Positions 8,976-18,407 of a DNA stretch of 64,000 nt are shown here, one piece after another. Source of the DNA: Bradyrhizobium manausense. GTDB taxonomy: Bacteria > Pseudomonadota > Alphaproteobacteria > Rhizobiales > Xanthobacteraceae. The stretch covers positions 620,001 through 684,000 of the forward strand of contig NZ_JAFCKB010000001.1 of assembly GCF_018130615.1 (NCBI RefSeq), given 5' to 3'. Within the stretch, counting starts at the first letter, position 1, and each line of letters starts with the position of its first letter. The notes under the pieces are model-generated. The model ran no database searches. It had not been told where the DNA came from and saw nothing but the letters and a program-made list of their open reading frames with translations. The translations under genes were made by a program, and so were the position numbers.

Positions 8976-10526
8976 TCACACGATCCGCGACGTCTTGTTG
9001 CCCCAATACCGGTCCCGCAGCAGCCGCTTGTAGAGCTTCCCCGTCGGCAGGCGCGGCAGTTCCTGCTCGAAATCGACCGAGCGCGGCACCTTCTGCCGCG
9101 ACAGCGATGCGCCGCAGAAGGCGATCAGCTCCTCGGCGAGGGCCTCGCCGGGCATCACGCCCGGCATCGGCTGCACCACCGCCTTCACCTCCTCGCCGAG
9201 ATCGGCATTGGGCACGCCGAACACGGCGGCATCGGCGACCTTCGGATGGGTGATCAAGAGATTTTCGCACTCCTGCGGATAGATGTTCACGCCACCGGAG
9301 ATGATCATGAAGGTGGCGCGATCGGTCAGATAGAGAAAGCGGTCCTCGTCGACATAGCCGACGTCGCCGACGGTGCTCATGCTGCCGTCGGCCGAGCGCG
9401 CCTCTTTGGTCTTCTCCGGGTCGTTGAAATATTCGAACGGCGATCCCGTCTTGAACCAGACCTGGCCCGGCGTGCCGGTCGGACACGGCTGCATGTTCTC
9501 GTCGAGAATATGGAGATCGCCGAGCAGCACCTTGCCGACGGTGCCGCGATGAGCGAGCCATTCCTTGCTGTTGCAAGCGGTGAAGCCGAGCCCTTCGGTG
9601 GCGCCGTAATATTCGTGGATGATCGGCCCCCACCATTTGATCATGTCGTCCTTGACCAGCGCCGGGCAGGGTGCGGCTGCATGGATCGCGATCTCGAGCG
9701 AGGAAAGGTCGTAACGTGAGCGTACCTCCTCCGGGAGCTTCAGCATGCGGGAGAACATCGTCGGCACCAACTGGGTATGCGTGATGCCCCATTGCTGCAC
9801 CAGCTGGAGGTAACGCTCGGGATCGAACGTTTCCATGATGACCACGGTGCCGCCCATCCGGATCGTGAGATTGACCGCGGCCTGCGGCGCCGAGTGATAG
9901 AGCGGCGCCGGCGACAGATAGACCATGCCCTCGCGGTAGTGCCATAGCTTCGTCAGGAAATCGAACAGCGGCAGATTGTGCTTCGGCGGCTCCTCCGGCA
10001 GCGGCCGCAGGATTCCCTTCGGCCGTCCGGTCGTGCCGGACGAATAGAGCATCGCGGTTCCGAGCCATTCATCCGGGATCGGCGTCTTCGGCAGGTCCGC
10101 GGTGACGTCGGCCAGTCCGACGATGCGATCGCTCTCGCCGGGACCGTCGGCGACAATGCAGAGCTTGACGTCGGGACAGGCCTGGATTGCCTCGCGCGCG
10201 ATGTCGAGCTTTGCCACCGACGTGATCAGGATTTTCGACTGGCTGTTGACGAGGAGATAAGCGAGCTCGCCCGGCGTCAGGAAGGAGTTGATGCAGGTGT
10301 AATACAGCCCCGACCGCTCGCCCGCGCCGCAGGCTTCGAGATAGCGGGAATTGTTCTCCATGAAGATCGAGTAGTGATCGAGCCGCCGCAGGCCGTGCTT
10401 GCGAAACAGATGCGCCAATCGGTTGCTGCGTGCATCGAGCTCGCGATAGGTGACGGCCTCGCCCGTCGCCGCCATGATGAAGGCGGGTTGCAGCGGGCGC
10501 AGTCGGGCATGCAGACCTGGGTACAT
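8976..10526 (-). CDS. Acyl-CoA synthetase (AMP-forming, ANL family)
   Basis: A 516-residue adenylate-forming ligase. Visible motifs are the phosphate-binding loop YSSGTTGRPKG, EYYGATEG in the A5 region, STVGDVGYVDEDRFLYLTDR (key parts GDVGY and DR), SGGVNIYP, and the C-terminal catalytic-lysine region RLPTGKLYKR. It activates a carboxylic acid with ATP and CoA. The start is the ATG at MYPGLHARL, preceded by GGAGGACTG; the longer open frame has no such site. The iron-dependent dehydrogenase gene lies immediately upstream in the same direction, 19 bases away, so the two are probably one transcript. The acid substrate (fatty, aromatic or cyclic) is not determined. Confidence 0.88.
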   Translation of the reverse strand: MYPGLHARLRPLQPAFIMAATGEAVTYRELDARSNRLAHLFRKHGLRRLDHYSIFMENNSRYLEACGAGERSGLYYTCINSFLTPGELAYLLVNSQSKILITSVAKLDIAREAIQACPDVKLCIVADGPGESDRIVGLADVTADLPKTPIPDEWLGTAMLYSSGTTGRPKGILRPLPEEPPKHNLPLFDFLTKLWHYREGMVYLSPAPLYHSAPQAAVNLTIRMGGTVVIMETFDPERYLQLVQQWGITHTQLVPTMFSRMLKLPEEVRSRYDLSSLEIAIHAAAPCPALVKDDMIKWWGPIIHEYYGATEGLGFTACNSKEWLAHRGTVGKVLLGDLHILDENMQPCPTGTPGQVWFKTGSPFEYFNDPEKTKEARSADGSMSTVGDVGYVDEDRFLYLTDRATFMIISGGVNIYPQECENLLITHPKVADAAVFGVPNADLGEEVKAVVQPMPGVMPGEALAEELIAFCGASLSRQKVPRSVDFEQELPRLPTGKLYKRLLRDRYWGNKTSRIV

Positions 10527-10545
10527 CAGTCCTCCGGGCTTACAA

Positions 10546-11700
10546 TTATGCGGCGAGAAGCAGGATTTCGCGCACTTGCGCTGGGTTCTCGATCCTGCGC
10601 GGATTGCGCGGGATCCAGTTCGTGCGCATCGCCTGTTCGGCGATTCCATCGAAATGCTCGGGCATCACGCGCACGTCGGCAAGCCTGCGCGGCATGCCGA
10701 GCGAGCGGATGAAGGCATCGAGCACGTCCGCGGCATCGTGGCCGGGAAAACCCATCGCAGCGGCGACGATCATCTGGCGTTCGGCATTATCGCGCGCATT
10801 CCAGCGCATCACCGCTGGCAACATCACGCAGGACGTGTAGCCGTGCGCGACGTCGAAGGCGGCGCCAAGGACGTAGCCGATGCCGTGGCTCGCGCCCATC
10901 GGCACGCCGGCCGCGAGCGCGCCCATCGATAGCCAGGTGCCGATCTGCGCATCCATCCGCGCGTCGAGATCTCCGGGATCGGCCTTCACCCGCGGCAGTG
11001 CATCGGCGAGCATGGCGAGGCCCTTCACCGACTGGGCATCGGCATAAGGATGCGTCTCACGCGAGCAGATCGCCTCGACGCAATGATCGATGGCACGGAT
11101 GCCGGTGGAGAGAAACAGCCATTCCGGCGTGTGTACCGTGATGGCGGGGTCGAGAATGGTCGCGCGCGGTACGGCGAGCGGATGCCGCAGCATCTGCTTC
11201 ACATGGGTGCTGCGGTCGGTGACACCCGCGATCGACGAAAACTCGCCGCCGGCAATCGTGGTCGGCACGCTGATCTGGCGCACTGTCGGCGCGGTCATGT
11301 CGGGCACGGCGCCCTTGTGCACGCGGATGCGGTCGATGCCGTCGATATCCTCGATGCCGTTGGCAAGACAGAGCTGCACCGCCTTGGCGCCATCGGTGAT
11401 CGAGCCACCGCCCGCGGTCACAATCAAATCGGCGCCGGCCTCACGTGCGGCATTGGTGGCCGCGATCACCGCCTCACGCGGCGTGTGGGCCGGCATGGCG
11501 TCGAACAGCCCGGCGCAGCGCGGGCCCAGGGCCGCGACAATTTTTGCGATTTCGTCGGTCTGGCGGTTCAGCGTGCCCGAGACCATCAGGAAGGCACGGT
11601 GGGTGCCCAGCCGGTCCATCTGCGCGACGATGGCCTCAGTCGCCGGATGGCCGAACACGACCTCCTCGATCGCGCCGTAAACGACACGTCCCTGGTGCAC
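10546..11700 (-). CDS. Iron-containing alcohol dehydrogenase family (maleylacetate-reductase-like)
   Basis: A 384-residue group III dehydrogenase. The nucleotide-binding segment is GGGSITDGAKA (residues around 96-106), and candidate metal ligands sit in AIDHCVEA, ASHGIGYVLG and DVAHGYTSC. Proteins of this type oxidise alcohols or reduce carbonyls with NAD(P)H, and many are annotated as maleylacetate reductases of aromatic ring-cleavage pathways. No intradiol dioxygenase is nearby to support that specific reaction. It is the first gene of a likely two-gene unit with the acyl-CoA ligase. Function beyond the family is uncertain. Confidence 0.82.
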   Translation of the reverse strand: MHQGRVVYGAIEEVVFGHPATEAIVAQMDRLGTHRAFLMVSGTLNRQTDEIAKIVAALGPRCAGLFDAMPAHTPREAVIAATNAAREAGADLIVTAGGGSITDGAKAVQLCLANGIEDIDGIDRIRVHKGAVPDMTAPTVRQISVPTTIAGGEFSSIAGVTDRSTHVKQMLRHPLAVPRATILDPAITVHTPEWLFLSTGIRAIDHCVEAICSRETHPYADAQSVKGLAMLADALPRVKADPGDLDARMDAQIGTWLSMGALAAGVPMGASHGIGYVLGAAFDVAHGYTSCVMLPAVMRWNARDNAERQMIVAAAMGFPGHDAADVLDAFIRSLGMPRRLADVRVMPEHFDGIAEQAMRTNWIPRNPRRIENPAQVREILLLAA

Positions 11701-12058
11701 GCCTGTCCTCCCCGGACAATTCGTCTTGCTTTTGTGGATTTAATCTAACCGAGCTGACGACGTTCGTCATGCGCGAAGGCGCTGGGTCCTCTTCTCCCTC
11801 TCCCCGCGTGCGGGCAGAGGCGAAGAACGCACCACGCCCCTTCATGAGCCCGATGAATAAGTCCAATCGCAAGCAGTCGGCTAATCACCGCGTGCGAGGC
11901 GGGCTACCACCCTGTCAACCCGCCATCCGGCCAGGGCATCGTTCCGGGCTCTGCGCATGCTTTGGTCTTGAAGAGTTCATCAACTCGACCCATCTTGGGA
12001 CCCCCGCGGGTAAACGCGTACCCCGCTTTTTCCGCGGCTTTTGAGGCGAGGACCTGGG
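11701..12058. other. Divergent intergenic region without a recognised gene
   Basis: About 360 bases separate the dehydrogenase gene (minus) from the efflux operon (plus). The stretch 11791-11822 resembles the CTCCCTCTCCCCGC repeat family. A 66-codon open frame (ATG near 11844 to the TGA ending at 12044) is arginine- and proline-rich, matches nothing I recognise, and was not called. The region must carry promoters for both directions. I found no clear -35/-10 pair or operator and no adjacent regulator gene. Confidence 0.4.
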
Positions 12059-13288
12059 ATGACCGGACCAGACGGAAGCGAGCGACTCGTCAAAAGGCTT
12101 GTCAAAAAGCACGATTTCGTTCAACCGCGGCATTGCGCAGCCGCGGGCCTCCTCGCCGCGGCATTCGCGCTTAGCGGTTGCGGGCAGCCGGCCTCGCAAG
12201 CGTCGGCACCGCCGCCCGCACCGGTGACCGTGGCCCAGCCGGTCAAGCGCACCGTCACCGATTGGGACGAGTACACCGGCCGCTTCGAGGCGGTCGAGGA
12301 GGTGCAGGTGCGCCCCCGCGTCGGTGGCTTCGTCAATTCCGTCGAGTTCCAGGACGGCGCGATCGTGCATCAGGGCGACCTGCTCTACGTCATCGACCCG
12401 CGCCCGTTCGAGGCAGTGGCCGAGCAGGCGGATGGCCAGCTCTCCGACGCCCGCGCCAAGGTGGAGCTTGCCAAGCGCGAGCTCGATCGCGGTCTGAACC
12501 TGGTGCAGACCAGCGCGGTCTCCGAGCAGGTCGTCGACCAGCGCCGCCAGGCCTTGCAGGCCGCGCACGCCGCCGAGACCCAGGCCGAGGGCGCGCTGAA
12601 GGCTGCCAGGCTCAACATCGAGTTCACCCATGTCACCGCGCCGATCACCGGCCGCGTCAGCCGCCATCTCGTCAGCCCCGGCAATCTCGTGCAGGGCAGC
12701 GACAACGGCTCTTCGACCCTGCTGACCTCGATCGTGACGATGGACCCGATCTACATCTATTTCGACATGGATGAGACGACCTTCATCAAATACAGCAAGC
12801 TCTGGTTCGAAGGTAAGCGGCCGAGCTCGCGAGACACCGCGAATCCGGTGCAGGTGACGCTCGCCGGCGAGACCAGGCCGTCGCATGAAGGCTCTATCAA
12901 CTTCCTCGACAACCGCCTCGATGTCTCTACGGGAACCCTACGCAGCCGCGCCGTGGTCAAGAACGCCGATCTATCGATTCTGCCCGGCCAGTTCGGTCGC
13001 GTTCGGCTGATCGGCAGCGCGCCTTACGAGGCGCTCTTGATTCCGGATGCCGCGGTCGCGACCGATCAGTCGCGCAAGATCGTGTTCGTGGTGAAGCCTG
13101 ACGACACCGTGGAAGCGCGGCCCGTGGTGCTCGGGCCGCTCGATGACGGCCTGCGTGTGATCCGCGAAGGGTTGAAGGCCGAGGATCGCGTCATCGTCAA
13201 TGGCATCCAGCGCGCCCGCGTTGGCGCCAAGGTCGCCCCGCAGGCCGCTCAACCGCCGGCCGGTGGCAAGGCTGGTGACAAGTCATGA
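12059..13288 (+). CDS. RND efflux pump, periplasmic adaptor (membrane fusion) lipoprotein
   Basis: A 409-residue AcrA/MexA-type adaptor. A lipobox (ALSGC, cysteine near residue 41) anchors it to the inner membrane. It is followed by a proline/alanine linker, a lipoyl half-motif (VRPRVGGFVNSVEF), a helical hairpin (roughly 110-175), the second lipoyl half (APITGRVSRHLVSPGN) and beta-barrel domains. The ATG at MTGPDGSE is preferred to a TTG 18 bases upstream. It links the RND pump to an outer-membrane channel. The stop overlaps the pump ATG (ATGA). No outer-membrane channel gene or regulator is adjacent, so the pump probably borrows a channel encoded elsewhere. Confidence 0.93.
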   Translation: MTGPDGSERLVKRLVKKHDFVQPRHCAAAGLLAAAFALSGCGQPASQASAPPPAPVTVAQPVKRTVTDWDEYTGRFEAVEEVQVRPRVGGFVNSVEFQDGAIVHQGDLLYVIDPRPFEAVAEQADGQLSDARAKVELAKRELDRGLNLVQTSAVSEQVVDQRRQALQAAHAAETQAEGALKAARLNIEFTHVTAPITGRVSRHLVSPGNLVQGSDNGSSTLLTSIVTMDPIYIYFDMDETTFIKYSKLWFEGKRPSSRDTANPVQVTLAGETRPSHEGSINFLDNRLDVSTGTLRSRAVVKNADLSILPGQFGRVRLIGSAPYEALLIPDAAVATDQSRKIVFVVKPDDTVEARPVVLGPLDDGLRVIREGLKAEDRVIVNGIQRARVGAKVAPQAAQPPAGGKAGDKS

Positions 13289-16200
13289 ATCTTGGCCGCC
13301 TCTCCATCAACCAGCCCATCCTGGCGATGGTGCTGTCGATCGTGCTCCTGATCGTCGGGACGCTCGCTTATTCGACGCTGCCGGTCTCCGAATATCCGCA
13401 GGTGGTGCCGCCGACCGTTGTCGTCACCACGCAATATCCGGGCGCCTCGGCGCAAACCGTGTCCGACACGGTCGCAGCTCCCATCGAGCAGCAGATCAAT
13501 GGTGTCGAGGACATGCTGTATCTCTACAGCCAGGCGACCTCGAACGGCCAGCTCACCATTACCGTCACTTTCAAGCTGGGCACCGATCTCGACAAGGCGC
13601 AGGTGCTGGTCCAGAACCGCGTCGCGATCGCGCAGCCGCAGCTGCCGGACGAGGTGCAGCGCAACGGCGTCGTCACCCGCAAGAACTCGCCCGACATCCT
13701 GATGGTCGTGTTCATGCTGTCGCCGGACGACACGTTCGACCAGCTCTATATCTCCAACTACGCGCTGCTCCAGGTTCGCGACCAGCTGCTGCGCATCGAC
13801 GGCGTCGGCGACATCCAGATCTTTGGCGCGCGCGATTATTCGATGCGGCTGTGGCTCGATCCCGATCGCATCGCCAATCTCGGCCTGACCTCGACCGAGG
13901 TGCTGGCCGCGATCCGCGCCCAGAACGTGCAGATCGCCGGCGGCCAGATTGCGGAACCGCCGATCGCCGATCGCGCCTTTCAGCCTAACCTGGTTTTCAC
14001 CGGGCGACTGAAGGACCAGAAGCAGTTCGAGGACATCCTGATCAAGGCCGGCTCCGACGGCCGCACGGTACGCCTGCGCGACGTCGCCCGCATCGAGCTC
14101 GGTGCGCTCGCTTATTCGACCAACAGCTTCCTGCTGCGTAAATCCGCGGTCGCCATGCTGGTGACACAGCGGCCGGGATCGAACGCGCTCGCGACGGCAA
14201 AAAATATCTCCGACACCATGGCGAAGCTGAAGGAAAGCTTTCCGAAGGGCCTCGACTTCAACATTGGCTATAATCCAACTGAATTCATCGCGCAGTCCGT
14301 CCACGAGCTGATCAAGACCATCTACGAAGCCATGCTGCTCGTGGTCGTCGTCGTGCTGGTGTTCCTGCAGGGCTGGCGGCCGGCGATCATCCCGATCATC
14401 GCGATCCCGGTCTCGCTGGTCGGAACGTTTGCGGTGATGGCGGCACTCGGCTTCTCCATCAACAACCTCACCTTGTTCGGGCTCGTGCTCGCCGTCGGTA
14501 TCGTGGTCGACGACGCCATCGTCGTGGTCGAGAATGTCGAGCGGCATCTCGAGCACGGATTGAGCCGGCGTGACGCCGCGCTGAAGACCATGGAGGAGGT
14601 CGGCGGCGCGCTGGTCTCGATTGCGCTCGTGCTCTGCGCGGTGTTCGTGCCGACGGCGTTCCTCGGCGGCATTTCCGGACAGTTCTTCCAGCAATTCGCC
14701 GTCACGATCGCGGTTGCGACCGCGATCTCCTGCTTCTGCTCGCTGACGCTGTCGCCGGCGCTGGCCTCGCAGATCCTGACTCCTCATGAGGAGAAGCGGC
14801 CGCCCGCCGCCTGGAATCTGATTGCGCGGGGTTGGAATGCCTTCACGGGCGCCTTCAACCGCGTGTTCGACCGGCTCGCGCACGGCTATGCCGGCGTCGC
14901 CAACTTCGTGATCCGGCACTCGGTGGTGATGATCCTGATCTATCTCGTGCTGATCGGCAGCGCAGGCTGGCTGATCGGGACGACGTCTCAGGGCTTCATC
15001 CCGGCGCAGGATCGCGGCTACGTCATCATCTCCGTGCAATTGCCGGGTGCGGCGTCGCTGGCGCGGACCACCGAGATCGTGCGGGAGATCGAGCGGATCT
15101 CGCTGGATACGCCGGGCATCATCCGTGTCGCCGCCTTCGCCGGTTTCTCGGGCGCCACGCGCACGCAGGCGGGCAATGCGGCCGCGCTCTTCCCGGTGTT
15201 CGATGAGCCCGAGGTGCGGCTGAAGAAGGGCCTGACGGCGAATGCCATCACGGCCGAGCTGCGCAAGCGCCTCGCCGCGATCCAGGGCGCCTTCATCATC
15301 GTGATTCCGCCGCCCGCCGTGCCCGGCATTGGCACGGGCGGCGGCTTCGCCATCCGCATCCAGGATCGGCAGGGCCGCGGGCCGGCGCTGCTGGCATCCG
15401 CGACCGACGAGCTCGTCGCCGCCGCGCGCAAATCGCCCGCGCTGCTTGCCCCCACGGTGTTCTCGCCGTTCTCGGCCAACACGCCGCAGCTGTTCGTCGA
15501 CATCGACCGCACCAAGGCACAGAAGCTCGGTGTGCCCATCGCCAACATCAACGACACGATCCAGACCTATTTCGGATCGACCTATGTCAACGACTTCAAC
15601 CTGTTCGGCCGCACCTATCACGTCACCGCGCAGGCTGATTTCCCGTTCCGGAAAGAGCCGAGCGATCTCGCGCGGCTGCGCACGCGCAACGCCTCCGGCG
15701 ACATGGTGATGCTCGGCAGCGTGGTCGACTTCAGGGATGTCTCTGGCCCAGACCGCGTCGCACGCTACAATCTCTACGCGGCGTCCGAATTGCAGGGCGA
15801 GCCGGCGCCAGGGACCAGCTCGACCACCGCGCTCAACGCCATCAAGAAGCTCGCCGACGACACTTTGCCGAGCGGCTTCAGCTTCGAATGGACGGATCTC
15901 TCCTATCAGCAGGTTACCGGCGGCAATGCCGGCCTCTACGTGTTCCCGATCTGCGTGCTGTTCGTCTATCTCGTGCTCGCCGCGCAATATGGCAGCTGGA
16001 CGCTTCCGTTCGCGGTGATCCTGATCGTGCCGATGTGCCTGCTCGCGGCCACCATCGGCGTGCGCATCATGGGCCAGGACGTCAACATCCTCACCCAGAT
16101 CGGCTTCGTCGTGCTGGTGGGGTTGGCGGCGAAAAACGCGATCCTGATCGTCGAGTTCGCGCGCGACATCGAGAACGAGGGTAAGCCGCGGCTCGAGGCC

Positions 16201-16449
16201 GTGATCGAGGCCTGCCGCCTGCGCTTGCGGCCGATCCTGATGACGTCCTTCGCCTTCATTCTCGGCGTGCTGCCGCTGGTGATCTCGTCCGGCTCGGGTT
16301 CCGAGATGCGTCAGGCCGTCGGCGTGGCCGTGTTCTTCGGCATGATCGGCGTCACCCTGTTCGGGCTGCTGTTCACGCCGATCTTCTATGTGGTGGTGCG
16401 GAACCTGGCGGAAGGGCGGCGGGACAAGAAGCTGGAGAGAGTGACTTAA
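13285..16449 (+). CDS. RND multidrug efflux transporter, inner-membrane pump (AcrB/MexB-like, HAE1 family)
   Basis: A 1054-residue pump of normal AcrB length with twelve predicted membrane helices and two large periplasmic loops. The proton-relay pair is visible in GIVVDDAIVVVENVER (aspartates about 409 and 410). Other family marks are MNLGRLSINQPILAMV at the N-terminus, SEYPQVVPPT, and GLAAKNAILIVEFA in helix 10. It extrudes hydrophobic or amphipathic compounds by proton antiport. It is coupled to the adaptor gene by a four-base overlap. An unbroken reading frame of about 1100 codons exists on the opposite strand, but it is a composition artefact. Confidence 0.95.
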   Translation: MNLGRLSINQPILAMVLSIVLLIVGTLAYSTLPVSEYPQVVPPTVVVTTQYPGASAQTVSDTVAAPIEQQINGVEDMLYLYSQATSNGQLTITVTFKLGTDLDKAQVLVQNRVAIAQPQLPDEVQRNGVVTRKNSPDILMVVFMLSPDDTFDQLYISNYALLQVRDQLLRIDGVGDIQIFGARDYSMRLWLDPDRIANLGLTSTEVLAAIRAQNVQIAGGQIAEPPIADRAFQPNLVFTGRLKDQKQFEDILIKAGSDGRTVRLRDVARIELGALAYSTNSFLLRKSAVAMLVTQRPGSNALATAKNISDTMAKLKESFPKGLDFNIGYNPTEFIAQSVHELIKTIYEAMLLVVVVVLVFLQGWRPAIIPIIAIPVSLVGTFAVMAALGFSINNLTLFGLVLAVGIVVDDAIVVVENVERHLEHGLSRRDAALKTMEEVGGALVSIALVLCAVFVPTAFLGGISGQFFQQFAVTIAVATAISCFCSLTLSPALASQILTPHEEKRPPAAWNLIARGWNAFTGAFNRVFDRLAHGYAGVANFVIRHSVVMILIYLVLIGSAGWLIGTTSQGFIPAQDRGYVIISVQLPGAASLARTTEIVREIERISLDTPGIIRVAAFAGFSGATRTQAGNAAALFPVFDEPEVRLKKGLTANAITAELRKRLAAIQGAFIIVIPPPAVPGIGTGGGFAIRIQDRQGRGPALLASATDELVAAARKSPALLAPTVFSPFSANTPQLFVDIDRTKAQKLGVPIANINDTIQTYFGSTYVNDFNLFGRTYHVTAQADFPFRKEPSDLARLRTRNASGDMVMLGSVVDFRDVSGPDRVARYNLYAASELQGEPAPGTSSTTALNAIKKLADDTLPSGFSFEWTDLSYQQVTGGNAGLYVFPICVLFVYLVLAAQYGSWTLPFAVILIVPMCLLAATIGVRIMGQDVNILTQIGFVVLVGLAAKNAILIVEFARDIENEGKPRLEAVIEACRLRLRPILMTSFAFILGVLPLVISSGSGSEMRQAVGVAVFFGMIGVTLFGLLFTPIFYVVVRNLAEGRRDKKLERVT

Positions 16450-16488
16450 GCCTGTCTCTGCAGCCATCGGCGTCCCTACACCCTCCGC

Positions 16489-16630
16489 TGTCATCCCCGC
16501 GAAGGCGGGGATCCATAACCCCAGGGAGAAGGGTGGCGCGACGCTGACAACCACGAGTCTTCGCCAAACTCCTCCCTGTGGTGATGGGGCCCCGGGCTCG
16601 CGACTTCGTCGCGCCTCGGGACGACAGCGG
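16489..16630. repeat. Intergenic palindromic repeat, GTCGTCCCGG family
   Basis: The copy begins TGTCATCCCCGCGAAGGCGG, a hairpin in itself, and ends CTCGGGACGACAGCGG. The middle holds CATAACCCCAGGGAG and a TCTTCGCCAAACTCC segment seen in other copies. It lies 40 bases after the RND pump stop codon and could serve as its terminator. The remaining 115 bases up to the next gene hold its promoter and a GGGAG ribosome-binding site. Confidence 0.75.
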
Positions 16631-16745
16631 TTATTTGACGCACAGCTGCCCTTACCAACGATCTACGCAAATTCGATGGGCACGGCCGGGGTTCTTCACT
16701 AGTATCCGCGCGATTTCAAAACAGAACACTGCTGGGAGATAACAG

Positions 16746-17936
16746 ATGAAATCAGCACTTTTGGCCGCCGTCGCAACGTCGGCTCTGTTGCTGGCCGCGC
16801 CGGCCTCCGCGCAAGGCGTCAAGATCGGTATCCTCAACGATCAGTCCGGCGTCTATGCAGATTACGGCGGAAAATACTCGGTCGAGGCGGCCAAGATGGC
16901 GATCGAGGATTTCGGCGGCGAGGTGCTCGGCCAGAAGATCGAGATGGTCACCGCCGATCACCAGAACAAGCCCGATCTCGCCACCTCGATCGCGCGGCGC
17001 TGGTATGACGCCGACAATGTCGACATGATCACCGAGCTGACGACGTCGTCGGTGGCACTGGCCGTGCAGGACCTGTCGAAAGAAAAGAAGAAGATCGACA
17101 TCGTGGTCGGCGCGGCCACGTCGAGCATCACCGGTTCTGCGTGCTCGCCCTATGGTTTCCACTGGGCGTTCGACACCCATGCGCTCGCGGTCGGCACCGG
17201 CGGCGCGCTGACCAAGGCGGGCGGCGACAGCTGGTTCTTCCTCACCGCGGACTATGCCTTCGGCTACGCGCTGGAAAAGGACACCAGCGAGATCGTCACC
17301 GCCAATGGCGGCAAGGTGCTGGGCTCGGTCCGCGTGCCCCTCAACTCCTCGGACTTCTCCTCCTTCCTGCTGCAGGCGCAGAGCTCGAAGGCGAAGATCG
17401 TCGGTCTCGCAAATGCCGGTCAGGATACGACCAACTCGATCAAGCAGGCGGCCGAATTCGGCATCGTCTCCGGCGGTCAGAAGCTCGCTGGTCTTCTGAT
17501 GACGATCGCCGAGGTGAATGGTCTCGGCTTGCAGGCGGCGCAGGGCCTGGTGCTGACGGAAGGCTTCTATTGGGATCATAGCGACACGACGCGCGCCTTC
17601 TCCGAGCGCTTCTTCAAGCGCACCGGGAGGATGCCGAGCATGATCCACGCCGGCACCTATTCGGCGACGCTGAGCTATCTGAAGGCGGTGAAGGCCGCCG
17701 GCACCAAGGACACCGAGGCGGTGGCCAAGAAGCTGAAGGAGCTGCCGGTCGACGACGCCTTCGCCAAGGGCAAGGTGCTCGAGAACGGCCGCATGGTCCA
17801 CGACATGTATCTGTTCGAGGTCAAGAAGCCCGCAGAATCGAAGAAACCGTGGGACTATTACAAGGAGATCGCGACCGTCCCCGGCGACAAGGCGTTCTTC
17901 ACCGCCAAGGAAAGCGGCTGCCCGCTGACGAAGTGA
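16746..17936 (+). CDS. Branched-chain amino acid/amide-type ABC substrate-binding protein (lone gene)
   Basis: A 396-residue periplasmic binding protein of the LivJ/HAAT class (type I fold). A signal peptide (MKSALLAAVATSALLLAAPASAQ, cut after the alanines) precedes VKIGILNDQSGVY, the usual first beta-strand. Family marks include the DHQNKPDLA segment and a C-terminal half with MPSMIHAGTYSA. A GGGAGATAACAG site precedes the ATG. No permease or ATPase genes adjoin it, so it must work with components encoded elsewhere or act as an orphan receptor. A perfect hairpin follows the stop. The ligand is unknown; this subgroup often binds aromatic or other carbon compounds rather than leucine, which is inference. 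Confidence 0.9.
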   Translation: MKSALLAAVATSALLLAAPASAQGVKIGILNDQSGVYADYGGKYSVEAAKMAIEDFGGEVLGQKIEMVTADHQNKPDLATSIARRWYDADNVDMITELTTSSVALAVQDLSKEKKKIDIVVGAATSSITGSACSPYGFHWAFDTHALAVGTGGALTKAGGDSWFFLTADYAFGYALEKDTSEIVTANGGKVLGSVRVPLNSSDFSSFLLQAQSSKAKIVGLANAGQDTTNSIKQAAEFGIVSGGQKLAGLLMTIAEVNGLGLQAAQGLVLTEGFYWDHSDTTRAFSERFFKRTGRMPSMIHAGTYSATLSYLKAVKAAGTKDTEAVAKKLKELPVDDAFAKGKVLENGRMVHDMYLFEVKKPAESKKPWDYYKEIATVPGDKAFFTAKESGCPLTK

Positions 17937-17942
17937 TCCTTT

Positions 17943-17968
17943 GTCGTCCTGGCGAAAGCCAGGACGAC
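17943..17968 (+). terminator. Perfect 11-bp hairpin with GAAA tetraloop after the binding-protein gene
   Basis: GTCGTCCTGGC, loop GAAA, then GCCAGGACGAC: a flawless stem six bases past the stop codon. It has no T-run, so it is a terminator only by position and stability. It is the minimal form of the GTCGTCCCGG repeat family and also faces the converging MAPEG gene. Confidence 0.6.
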
Positions 17969-17994
17969 ACTGAATGTGTGGCGCCGCAGTTGTC

Positions 17995-18381
17995 TCATAC
18001 CAGCCTTAACACCACCGCCCCCAGCGCCCCCGCCCACAGCGCAATCGCGGCGATACCCTGGATCGCAAATCCGGGGCCACGCTTCGCGGCGGCCTGCGAA
18101 TAGCCGATGAAATAGACGATACGGCCGATGATCCAGACCGCGCCGATGCCGGCCGCGACGGCGTCGCTGATGTAGATCGCGAACAGCCAGAGCGACGGCA
18201 GGAAGATCGGCATCCATTCCAGCGTGTTCATCTGGATGCGGAAGGCGCGCTCGAAATCCGGATGGCCCGACATCGCCGGCACCTTCACGCCGGTCTTAGT
18301 CCGCGATCGCGAGACATTCATGCACGTGAAGAAGAAAAACAGAATAGCGAGCAGCGTGACGAGCGCAGTCAGATGGTACAT
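17995..18381 (-). CDS. MAPEG-family membrane protein
   Basis: A 128-residue four-helix membrane protein of the MAPEG family (membrane-associated proteins in eicosanoid and glutathione metabolism). The family-typical loop is seen as ERAFRIQMNTLEWMP with the FRIQMNTLE core. Helices are at the N-terminus (LTALVTLLAILFFFF), around LPSLWLFAIYI, around IGRIVYFIGY, and at the C-terminus. The ATG at MYHLTAL has a GGAGG site six bases upstream and is preferred to an upstream TTG. Bacterial members are often glutathione transferases or of unknown role; no substrate can be assigned here. Confidence 0.83.
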   Translation of the reverse strand: MYHLTALVTLLAILFFFFTCMNVSRSRTKTGVKVPAMSGHPDFERAFRIQMNTLEWMPIFLPSLWLFAIYISDAVAAGIGAVWIIGRIVYFIGYSQAAAKRGPGFAIQGIAAIALWAGALGAVVLRLV

Positions 18382-18407
18382 CGAAGCCTCCGGCAATCAG
18401 ATGCAGC

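Noticed and set aside
8976-11700. The ligase-dehydrogenase pair as a maleylacetate (hydroxyquinol) pathway
   Set aside because: No ring-cleavage dioxygenase or hydroxylase gene is near, and the dehydrogenase family is too broad to name the reaction.
11844-12044. A 66-codon plus-strand frame before the efflux operon
   Set aside because: Low-complexity Arg/Pro content, no ribosome-binding site, no recognisable family, and partly made of repeat-like sequence.
13249-16554. A continuous frame of about 1100 codons on the minus strand opposite the RND pump gene
   Set aside because: It is rich in His, Arg, Asp and Glu without any domain, lies wholly opposite a gene with clear motifs, and follows from third-position GC bias. 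No ribosome-binding site stands before it.
16676-16700. A GGGCACGGCCGGGG stretch upstream of the receptor gene at 16746 as a sigma-54 site
   Set aside because: The -12 GC element is missing at the required ten-base spacing.
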